Part shown: piece after piece, positions 17,235 through 26,224 of the stretch | How the letters are laid out: each line of letters starts with the position of its first letter | Numbering within the stretch: position 1 is the first letter of the stretch | Source: CAVWQV01 sp963757115 | GTDB taxonomy: Bacteria; Pseudomonadota; Alphaproteobacteria; Acetobacterales; Acetobacteraceae | Reading direction: 5' to 3' | Assembly: GCA_963757115.1 (NCBI GenBank) | Contig: CAVWQV010000001.1 | Coordinates: 62,001 to 126,000 of the forward strand | DNA: 64,000 bases | The notes under the pieces: model-generated | The model's input: the letters and a program-made list of their open reading frames with translations, nothing else | Told to the model about the DNA's origin: nothing | Databases searched by the model: none | Program-made: the position numbers and the translations under genes

Positions 17235-18454
17235 CGGACGAGCGGGCACGCTCCGATCCCGCGGTCGACCGGTTCCGCGCCATCGGCGCGCGTGCCGCAG
17301 GTGTCGCGCATGACCTTATCAACATACTGGCCGGCATCGAGGCCGCCGCCGCCGACGCGCTCGCCGCCGGCGGAGCGGTCGGGCCGGCGGCGGGGCCGCT
17401 CCACGAAATCCAGGGTTACACCGAGCGCGCGGCGGCCATGGTGCGAGAGGTGCTCGGGCATTCCCGGGAGGACGCTGCTCCTCCGGTCGCGCTTGGCGAG
17501 TGCCTTGCCGGCGTCGCCCGGTTGCTGCGGCGCCTGCTGGGTGCCGGCATCGAGCTCACCTTGCTGCACGAGACACCCGGCCCGGAGGCGCGCATTCGTC
17601 GGACGGATTTCGAGCGGGTCATGACGAACCTGGCGGCCAACGCGCGGGACGCGATGCCGCACGGGGGTGAACTCGTTGTCCGCATAGCAGAAACGCCGAC
17701 AGCGCCGGCAACTGCGACCGGGGGCGTACAGCCCCGACCCCAAGCGGTGATCGAGGTTGCGGACACCGGAGCGGGGATCGCCCCCGAGCTGCTCGGGCAG
17801 GTTTCGGAGCCGTTCTTCACCACCAAGAAGGCGGGAACCGGCCTTGGACTTGCGACGGTCCGCGACATCGTCGGCCGCGTCGGCGGGTCCGTGTTCATAG
17901 ACAGCGCGCTGGGGCAAGGCACGCGCGTCCGCGTGCACTTGCCGCTCGCGCTAGACCAGGCGGAAGGGGGAGCCAAGACGGAAGCTGGCGTTCCGACGGG
18001 TGACGGGAGCGTGCTGCTGGTCGAGGACGAGGATGCCATCCGGCGCGTAGCCGAGCGCGGACTCCGCGAGCGCGGCTGGCAGGTGCTTGCAGCCGCTTCG
18101 GCGGAACAAGCGCAGTTCCTCCTCGGCCGGGGAGAACCGCAGCGGCCAGCCTTGCTGATCTCGGACTTCGCACTTCCCGGGCGCGATGGCCTCGCGCTCC
18201 TGACCGAACTGCGCCGCGCGCACCGTGGCCTACCCGCCATCCTCACATCCGGCTACGCGGACGAGGCACTGCGCCGCGCTTGCGCGGAAGCCGACGCCGC
18301 ATTGCTCATCAAGCCGTACGCGCTCCGGGCGCTGCTCGACAAGGCAGCCGAAATGGTTAGGGCGGCGGCGTCACACCGGGCCGAGATGGCCGCCGATGCC
18401 ACGCCAGCCTGGCATCCTCCCGAGGAGGTTGTTCCCGGCGCCGAGAACAGATAG
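17231..18454 (+). CDS. CckA-like hybrid histidine kinase without sensor domains
   Basis: A 407-residue soluble protein. Residues about 18-75 are the dimerisation/His domain (GVAHDLINILAGIEAA; phospho-His in AHD). About 110-245 is the ATPase with N box NLAANARDAM, G1 DTGAGI, F box EPFFTTK and G2 GTGLGLAT. About 262-385 is a receiver with LLVEDEDAIR, phospho-Asp in LLISDFALPG and Lys in LIKPY. This is the CckA core, and cckA next to flhB is known in related bacteria. The membrane and PAS segments normal for CckA are missing. Translation is coupled to flhB. Confidence 0.8.
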   Translation: MTDERARSDPAVDRFRAIGARAAGVAHDLINILAGIEAAAADALAAGGAVGPAAGPLHEIQGYTERAAAMVREVLGHSREDAAPPVALGECLAGVARLLRRLLGAGIELTLLHETPGPEARIRRTDFERVMTNLAANARDAMPHGGELVVRIAETPTAPATATGGVQPRPQAVIEVADTGAGIAPELLGQVSEPFFTTKKAGTGLGLATVRDIVGRVGGSVFIDSALGQGTRVRVHLPLALDQAEGGAKTEAGVPTGDGSVLLVEDEDAIRRVAERGLRERGWQVLAAASAEQAQFLLGRGEPQRPALLISDFALPGRDGLALLTELRRAHRGLPAILTSGYADEALRRACAEADAALLIKPYALRALLDKAAEMVRAAASHRAEMAADATPAWHPPEEVVPGAENR

Positions 18455-18459
18455 AAAAC
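18445..18459. promoter_or_regulatory. Possible LexA-type box upstream of recA
   Basis: GAACAGATAGAAAAC fits GAAC-N7-GAAC, the alphaproteobacterial SOS box read on this strand, with one mismatch in the second half. It spans the end of the kinase gene and lies about 130 bp upstream of the recA ATG. Support is weak without a second example. Confidence 0.3.
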
Positions 18460-18590
18460 GCTGATATCGGAGGCGAATTCGGGGCGGTCGGCTTGGCGTC
18501 GCGCTTGCTCTTGCGATGCGGCGGCATGTAAACAATCGTCGCGCGAGCCAATCCGGACAGCAGCAATGATCGGTTGAGAAAGGCGTTCGC

Positions 18591-19628
<1,038 letters not shown>

Positions 19629-19719
19629 CGTCCTCGACCCGGCGGCGCTCCGCACGCTGGGTGCCGATCTTGTCGCGCTCGACGATGCCGACCACGATCT
19701 CGTTGCCGCGGCGCACGAC

Positions 19720-20097
19720 GTGCTCCAGCGCCACTACAAGCCGTTTTGGCACACGGTCGCCGCCGCCATTCGGGGCCGCGACGGGCGGGTCTGGACCGGG
19801 CTGCACCTGGGGGCCACCGTGGGTCGTCTCTCGGTGTGTGCCGAGCCGATCGCGTTCGGCCGCGCGCTGCTCGAAGGGGACGGAACCGTCGACACGATTG
19901 TCGCCGTTCGGCATCCGAAGCCGGACGAGCTGGATCGCGAGCTGGCGGTCGTTTCGCCGTGCGGCGCATGCCGGGAAATGCTCGCCGACTACTGTCCCGA
20001 TGCGTGCGTGATCCTCAAAGCCCCGCCCGGCGCCGCATCCAAACCGTTGATGAAGGTGCCGGCGCGGCTGCTGCTTCCCTGGCCGTACCGACGGTAG
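19720..20097 (+). CDS. Cytidine-deaminase-like protein
   Basis: The zinc site is complete: VCAEPIAFGRALLEG (Cys and catalytic Glu in CAE) and SPCGACREMLADYC (PCxxC). This fits the cytidine/blasticidin-S deaminase family. The first usual start is the GTG at 19720, giving 125 residues. However, in-frame coding-like sequence runs back to 19621 (TDVLDPAALRTLGADLVALD), and related proteins have that extra N-terminal helix. A CTG overlapping the recA stop, or a base error, could be the true start. The substrate is unproven. Confidence 0.75.
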   Translation: MLQRHYKPFWHTVAAAIRGRDGRVWTGLHLGATVGRLSVCAEPIAFGRALLEGDGTVDTIVAVRHPKPDELDRELAVVSPCGACREMLADYCPDACVILKAPPGAASKPLMKVPARLLLPWPYRR

Positions 20098-20146
20098 CGT
20101 CCGTCACGTTGGTTGAGCGACATCGGCGGTACGTCGTCGGTCCACG

Positions 20147-23100
20147 CTAGATCGGCAGCAGAACGAATTCGGAGTAGAGCTTGTCCACCTCGCCCGGTGC
20201 TAGGTGAGGTGAACGATAGCACGCGTGATCGGTCTTTCTGAGGCCGCGTGGTCGCATCTCTCCGAACAGGCGCTCGTCGGCGACAAGCGCAAGCGTCTTC
20301 TGCCGACGCAGGACGGCAAATTTCACCCGTTCGATATGGCGGCCCAAGAGCCCTGGCTGACTGCAGTACAGTACCTCCGAGTATGGCAGCCTCGCGGCGG
20401 CTGGGACGCGCCTGTGCAACCGTCGCAACGACACAAAGCGGCGCTTCACCACCATGTAAGCGCGTTCTGATCCAGCGCTGAGCACCAGTTGCAGGCAGTC
20501 GTATGGGGCGTGGTCGTCGAAGATCTTCCGCTGCGCCGCGTCCAGTAGACCGCGGACGGTGTCAGGGTCGAAGCTGAGAAGCGGGCGCGGCCCTCGCAAG
20601 GTGTCGGCATGAAGCAATGGCGGCATGAAGATCCTGCTTCGGTCGAGCTTCGTGAACTGCATCCCCTTTAGCACCTGCCGCGAGAGCGGCCCCGGCGTAA
20701 AGGTCGTGTAGGTCAGCGCTCGGGCGTGTATGGCAGCTGCGAGGAGGGCGGTTCCCCAACCGCGGTACTCCGGGCGCACGTACCAGGACGTCAGATTGCA
20801 TATCAGCCCGGTCTGGCTGGCATTGTGCCGCTCCGCGTACACGGTCCCGAGAAAGCCGACAATTTCGTCGCCGTCCGTCAGAACGAAACCGAGGTCGGGT
20901 TTGACACCGGTCCAGGCATAGTCGAACAGCCGGGGCCATGCGGCGGCCGGAACGCCGTGTTCCCGAAATCCCTGGTCCAGAAACCGGCAAAGCGGTTCCA
21001 CGTCTAGGAGATCGGCGGGGCGGATGTGTGGTCCGGCCGGATTGCTCGCCTCCGCGCTCGTACCGCTGCTGCGCAGCAGGCGCGCAAGCGTGTCGATGGT
21101 CGGGGCGGAGAATAGTGCGCCCAAGGCAAGATCGTTGCGGTCGGTAAGTTGCTGGACCTCGAGGAACAAGTTCAGGATTGTGAGCGAGTTGCCGCCAAGA
21201 GCGAGGAGATTATCGGACCATGCGATCGGGGACACGCCCAACAGTGATTCGCAAACCCTCTGCAGTTCCCGCTCCAGCTTGTCCCCTTCGTGCAGATCGA
21301 TGGCGCCGCGCCGCGGCTCCGATCGCTCGCTGACGACCTGCAACGCCGGATGCCGAGTGATGGCGTCGAGGCAGTCGGGGTTGCGCAGGGCTTCGCGATT
21401 GCGCACGGGGCGCCGATTGAGAGCGTCGCGAGCAGCGGCCTCGGATGGCTTGCCGCTGTAAGTGATCGGCAAGGCGTCAACCTGCGCGATGCGCGCCGGT
21501 ATCAACGCGGGCGAGCCGCGCGCGGCGAGTTCCGATCGGATACGGCGCCTGAGTGCGCCGTCCAGTTCCGCGCCGCGCCGAAGCACCACGAGCAGGACGA
21601 GGCGAGCCCGGCCGGGCTCGTCAACAACTTCCTGTTCCAGCGCCATCGCTTCCGCGATCTCGTCGATGCCTTGCAGGATGGAGTAGATCTCAGCGGGGCC
21701 GACACGGATGCCACGCACGTTGATCACTCCGTCGGAGCGCCCGCGCAGTTGCCAGCCGCGCCCGGGAGTGAACTCGATCAAGTCGCCATGCGTCCAAACG
21801 CCGGGATTCTGGCTGAAATAGGCTTGGTGAAAGCGGCTACCGTCCGCGTCGCCGTGCAACCCCAGGGGACGTGACGGGAAAGGGTTGGCGCAGATCAGCT
21901 CGCCGACCTGCAATTCCGCGTCGGACGCCGGCAAGGCGCGCACATCGAGGCCCAAGCTCCGGCACTGCGCGGCACCAGGATAGACGGGCAGATTGGGATT
22001 GCCGAGCACGAAGCAGCCGACGATGTCCGTCCCCCCCGAGATGGACTGCAAGGGAACCGCCTTGACGTGCTCGTGGGCCCAAAGGTACTGGCGCGGGTAC
22101 AGGATTGATCCAGTTGAAAGGATGCTGCGCAGAGCGTGGAGTCCGAACGCGCGGCCTGGCGAGATGCCGGCGGTTTGCGAGAACTGCAGATAGGCCGCGC
22201 TGGTGCCAAACACCGTCACGCCCTCGGTGTCGACCAAGCGCCACAGCGTTTCCGGCCCCTCGATCGGCCCGTCATACAGCACAAGCTCGGCGCCGGAGGC
22301 CAGCGCCGAAAGCTGCCAGTTCCACATCATCCAGCTGCACGAGGTGTGAAAGAACAGCTTGTCGCCCGACCTTAGGTCGCAGTGGAGCCGGTGTTCCTTG
22401 GCGTGTTCGAGCAACGTGCCGCCCGCGCCGTGCACGATGCACTTGGGGCTGCCCGTGGTGCCGGAGGAGAACAGCACGAAAAGCGGGTGGTTGAACGGGT
22501 GACGTTTCCAGCGGAAGGCTTTGCCGGGAGCGCGGGTGGTCAATTCGGCGAAGCGGTGCACCGACCCCGATGGCAATGACGCCAGCGGGTCGTCGTCGAT
22601 CGCCACCACGGCCCGCAGGGAGGGTAGGCGACCCACCACTTCGGCGAGGCGGGTCGCCACCGGTACTCCGACATCCCATGGTTGCGCCCGCGTCGTTCCG
22701 AACAGCACGACTGGCCGCAGCGGCGAGAGGCGCGCCAGGATGGCCTCCGCTCCCATGTCCGGAGAGCAGCTGCAGAAGACTGCGCCGATCGCCGCGGTCG
22801 CCAACGCGGTGATCACGACCTCGACGTTGTTGCGCGCTATGGCGGCCACATGGTCGCCTGGCTGCACGCCCATTCGGTCGAGCGCCTCCGCCAACGACAC
22901 CAGCCGGGACTGCAACTCGCCGCGGGTCAGTCGGTCCCGCCGGCCGTCGGCGTGACAGGCGGTTGCGGCCGGGCGGTCAGGTTCACCGTGGAGCAGGCAT
23001 TCGGCGTAGTTGAGGCGCAGAGCTGGGAAGAACCGTGCTTGTTCAACGTCGTCGCCGACGCACACCGGATCGACATCGCCCTCGATGGGAAGCTGCGACC

Positions 23101-23308
23101 AATCTAGAAACAATGCCCAGAAATCCCGGAACTCGCGGGCTGCAAACCGATCGAATGCGTCGTAGCTGCCAAGAGGAACACCGGCCTTCGTTTCGCAATA
23201 GCGTCGGAAGTCCGTCAGTTGCGAACGGGCGATCGCCGCCGCGCTCGGATCGTAGATCGGCTCAGCCCGCGAGGAATGGCTTACGTCGACGTCGACGTCG
23301 AGATCCAT
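20147..23308 (-). CDS. Adenylation - carrier - GNAT fusion (acetoacetyl-CoA-synthetase-like)
   Basis: A 1053-residue three-part protein. Residues about 30-650 form an acetoacetyl-CoA-synthetase-type adenylation domain: FSSGTTGSPKCIVHGAGGTL (ATP loop), SISGGTDIVGCFVLGNPNLP, GRSDGVINVRGIRVGPAEIY, and the C-terminal catalytic Lys in PITYSGKPSEAA. About 690-770 is a carrier domain with the phosphopantetheine Ser in LGGNSLTIL. About 785-1053 holds a GNAT N-acyltransferase (TSWYVRPEYRGWGTALLAAA) plus an unassigned tail. An activated acid would be loaded on the carrier and passed to an amine or CoA; the product is unknown. ATG 23308 has AGGAG; the longer frame lacks one. Codon use and flanks are more A/T-rich than neighbours. 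Confidence 0.8.
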   Translation of the reverse strand: MDLDVDVDVSHSSRAEPIYDPSAAAIARSQLTDFRRYCETKAGVPLGSYDAFDRFAAREFRDFWALFLDWSQLPIEGDVDPVCVGDDVEQARFFPALRLNYAECLLHGEPDRPAATACHADGRRDRLTRGELQSRLVSLAEALDRMGVQPGDHVAAIARNNVEVVITALATAAIGAVFCSCSPDMGAEAILARLSPLRPVVLFGTTRAQPWDVGVPVATRLAEVVGRLPSLRAVVAIDDDPLASLPSGSVHRFAELTTRAPGKAFRWKRHPFNHPLFVLFSSGTTGSPKCIVHGAGGTLLEHAKEHRLHCDLRSGDKLFFHTSCSWMMWNWQLSALASGAELVLYDGPIEGPETLWRLVDTEGVTVFGTSAAYLQFSQTAGISPGRAFGLHALRSILSTGSILYPRQYLWAHEHVKAVPLQSISGGTDIVGCFVLGNPNLPVYPGAAQCRSLGLDVRALPASDAELQVGELICANPFPSRPLGLHGDADGSRFHQAYFSQNPGVWTHGDLIEFTPGRGWQLRGRSDGVINVRGIRVGPAEIYSILQGIDEIAEAMALEQEVVDEPGRARLVLLVVLRRGAELDGALRRRIRSELAARGSPALIPARIAQVDALPITYSGKPSEAAARDALNRRPVRNREALRNPDCLDAITRHPALQVVSERSEPRRGAIDLHEGDKLERELQRVCESLLGVSPIAWSDNLLALGGNSLTILNLFLEVQQLTDRNDLALGALFSAPTIDTLARLLRSSGTSAEASNPAGPHIRPADLLDVEPLCRFLDQGFREHGVPAAAWPRLFDYAWTGVKPDLGFVLTDGDEIVGFLGTVYAERHNASQTGLICNLTSWYVRPEYRGWGTALLAAAIHARALTYTTFTPGPLSRQVLKGMQFTKLDRSRIFMPPLLHADTLRGPRPLLSFDPDTVRGLLDAAQRKIFDDHAPYDCLQLVLSAGSERAYMVVKRRFVSLRRLHRRVPAAARLPYSEVLYCSQPGLLGRHIERVKFAVLRRQKTLALVADERLFGEMRPRGLRKTDHACYRSPHLAPGEVDKLYSEFVLLPI

Positions 23309-23681
23309 GCTCCTGCATTCCTGCTTGTGGATCAGTATGTAACGCGGCGACCCGAACACGTGGAATATAGCAGGAGCAAAAGACTTCCTGGACGTCTAAT
23401 CACTCTTGCGGGATCGTCGGGCGCACAGCACAAGAGTAGTTATGCGTCGTTAGAGTGAAGATTGCTTGATCGTAACTGGAGATAACAAGTAGTTCATTAA
23501 CTACACGTGGTCGTGTCCGGTAAACGGAGGGCTACTCCGCAGCCGGTATCTTATCAAGCAGCCTCCCCTATTTTTTGAGTGCGCGCACGCACGGAAGCGT
23601 TTTGCTTTTGCATCAAGGAGATGCGCCTGGGCGTTGCTTCAGTTTAAGCCTGTGGCCTGTGGACGGGGGTAGGTCCGCCGA
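23309..23681. other. A/T-rich non-coding spacer
   Basis: About 370 bp without a credible gene, upstream of the fusion gene and downstream of the gamma-glutamyltransferase gene. It is clearly richer in A/T than the rest of the window. It includes TATATT on the minus strand (23364-23369), a possible -10 for the fusion gene, and an inverted repeat GTAGTT-CATT-AACTAC (23489-23504). No transposase, tRNA or att-like repeat is seen. Confidence 0.5.
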
Positions 23682-25458
23682 CTATCGCCCGACGGCGTAG
23701 CCCTGCATCCCGCGCGGGTTCGCTCCCGCGTAGAGCTGCCCGCCCTCCAGCCGCGCCCCGGAAAGTCGCCCCTCCGACCAGTCCGGCCCTTTCTCCACGA
23801 GATGACCGCGACGAGTGAGATCGGCCAGCACCGCGTCAGCGAACTGCCCTTCCAGCACGAGCTTGCCCGCGACGCGCGAGGCGCGGCCAGAAGCTGCTCG
23901 GCCAGTGCTCGGTGTGAAAGCTTGGGGTATCGATCGCCTGCTGGATGGTCAGGCCGTGATGCACCATCCGCAGAAACATGATGGTGGCCCACTGGTCCTG
24001 CTGCTCGCCTCCCGGCGTGCCGAACGCCATCCAAGGCTTGCCATCCTTGAGTGCGAAGCTCGGCGACAACGTGGTGCGCGGGCGCTTGCCGGGCGCCAAA
24101 CTGTTCGGCAGGCCGGGCTTGAGCCAGAACATCTGCCCGCGCGTCCCCATGGGGAAGCCGAGTTCCGGGATCACCGGCGAGGATTGCAGCCATCCGCCCG
24201 AGGGCGTCGCGCTGACCATGTTGCCCCAGCGATCGATCACGTCGAGATGGCAGGTGTCGGCGCCGATCACGCCGAGCCGCGAGACCGTGGGCTCGCCCGC
24301 GCCGGCCGAGTGGGGAGCGAGCGAGGCGCGGCTGGCCGCCGCGTGATCGACCCAGGGCGTGTGCCCGTCCACGGCGCCCGGGCGGAGTGCGAGCGAGGCC
24401 GCTTCGCCGACCAGGGCACGCCGGTGTTCGTTGTACTTCTCGGATAGCAACGTGCGGAGCGGGATGTCGGTGAAGTCAGGATCGCCGTAGAACGCCTCGC
24501 GGTCCGCGTAGGCGAGCTTGGCGCATTCGACGACGGTGTGGACGAAATCGGCGCCGAGCGGGTCCATCGCGCCGAGATCGAAGCCACGCAGCAGCGCGAG
24601 TTGCTGGAGGAACACGGGGCCTTGGCTCCACGGGCCGCATTTCAGCACGGTGTGGTCGTGATAATCGTAGCGAACGGGTTCCTCTACGCTCGCCGACCAG
24701 CGGGCGAAATCGTCGGCCGCGAGCAGGCCGCGATGGTGCGCGCCGGTGACGTCCAGCACGTCATTGTTGCGGAAGAAACGATCTACCGCTTCGGCCACGA
24801 AGCCACGATACCATGCGGAGCGGACCGCATCGATGCGCGCTTCGCGAGACGGGCCGACCGCCTCCCGACACAGGCGCTCCCAGGTTGCCGCAAGCGCGGG
24901 GCGGGCGAATAAGGAGCCGGGCGCGGGCACATCGCCGTGCGGCAAGTAGACCGCCGCGCTGGTTCGCCATTCGGTCTCGAAGAGCGGGCGCACGCTCTCG
25001 ATGGTGGCGCTGATGCGGGGCACGACGTGCACGCCGTCGCGCGCGTAGCCGAGGGCGTAGGCGAGCACGTCCTGCAGCTCCCACGTGCCCCATTCGCGCA
25101 GCATCAGGCACCACGCGTCGAAAGCGCCGGGCACCACGGCCGGAAGCAGTCCGGTGGCGGGGATAAGGTCGATCCCGAGCTTGGCGAACGCGTCGAGCGT
25201 CGCCGCTTGCGGGGCGACGCCCTGGCCGCACACGACATGCTGCGTGCCGGTGCGCGCGCTGTGGATGATGATGGGTGCGTCACCGCCCGGCCCGTTCAGG
25301 TGCGGCTCGGCGACCTGTAGGGTGAAGCCCGCGGCCACCGCGGCGTCGAACGCATTGCCGCCGCGCTCCAACACCGCCATGCCGACCTGGCTCGCCAGCC
25401 AGTGCGTGCTGGCGACAACGCCGAACGTGCCGGCGATCTCTGGGCGGGTGGTGAACAT
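23682..25458 (-). CDS. Gamma-glutamyltransferase family protein (one frame break)
   Basis: About 592 residues of the Ntn-hydrolase GGT family. ERGGNAFDAAVAAGFTLQVA and PHLNGPGGDAP form the first part; the catalytic Thr should lie in GADTCHLDVIDRWGNMVSAT, where the proenzyme self-cleaves. TPSGGWLQSSP and GKRPRTTLSPSF follow. The last about 65 residues (GKLVLEGQFADAVLADLTRR, ANPRGMQGYAVGR) are in another frame after a break near 23880; length is 3n+1. No signal peptide is seen, so it is probably cytoplasmic and may act on a glutamyl or acyl amide other than glutathione. ATG 25458 has GGGAG. Confidence 0.88.
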
Positions 25459-25530
25459 CGTAGCGCTCCCGGCTTGCGTCACAGGAGGCTACTTCCACGG
25501 CTCACGCGGTCCAACTGCTCGGATCATACG

Positions 25531-26208
25531 TCATCGCACCTGATCCCGCCCGACGGCAAAACTGAACAGTCGCTCGCGGCCAAGCAGGAAGGCGCGGGCG
25601 CCGCGCGGGAACAGGCGGGCGATGGCCGGATCCCGCACATCCAAGCCGCCAGCGTAGGCGCCGAAGGCGGGCAGGATGATCCGGCGCTTGTCGGCCACGA
25701 AGCAGGGGCGGCTGACCTGGCAGCCGCGCGCGGGCACCGCCGCCTTCGGGTGATAGTGACCGCTCAACTCGCCCTCGGCACCCGCGCTGGCTTGGTGACG
25801 GAACAGGAGGGGGCCTGCGCGGTACTCCTCCAGCCATTCGCCGTCGAGACCGGGCTGGGGGCGCGGGTCGTGATTGCCCAGCACCCAGACGAACCGGGTG
25901 CGGGCCGTGATGTCGGCAAGGCGGGCGAGTTCTCCCGGGGGCAGCCGCGCGGCGCCGGCGCGATCGTGGAAGCTGTCGCCCAAGGCGACCACGGTGCGAG
26001 GCCGCCAGCGGCGAAGCAGAAGGAGGAGGCGGTCGAGGGTCGCGCGCGTATCCCAGGGCGGCAGCAACATGCCCCGGCCGGCGTAGTCTGAACCCTTCTC
26101 CAGATGAAGGTCGGAGACGGCGAGCAGTCCGGCTTCGGGCCAGATGAGGGCGCCGGCGGGATCGAGCAGGAGCCGCTCGCCCGCGAAATGGACGGGAGCG
26201 GCGGTCAC
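25531..26208 (-). CDS. pdeM: Ligase-associated DNA damage response endonuclease PdeM
   Basis: A 225-residue calcineurin-type metallophosphoesterase. Metal motifs are SDLHLEKG, ALGDSFHD, LGNHDPR and SGHYHPK. PdeM proteins occur beside the Lhr-type helicase in a bacterial ligase/helicase/exonuclease/esterase repair set. The start is a GTG at 26208, 17 bp after the helicase stop; no ATG fits. The ribosome site is weak. Confidence 0.88.
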   Translation of the reverse strand: MTAAPVHFAGERLLLDPAGALIWPEAGLLAVSDLHLEKGSDYAGRGMLLPPWDTRATLDRLLLLLRRWRPRTVVALGDSFHDRAGAARLPPGELARLADITARTRFVWVLGNHDPRPQPGLDGEWLEEYRAGPLLFRHQASAGAEGELSGHYHPKAAVPARGCQVSRPCFVADKRRIILPAFGAYAGGLDVRDPAIARLFPRGARAFLLGRERLFSFAVGRDQVR

Positions 26209-26224
26209 CGGCGAGACGTGCCAC

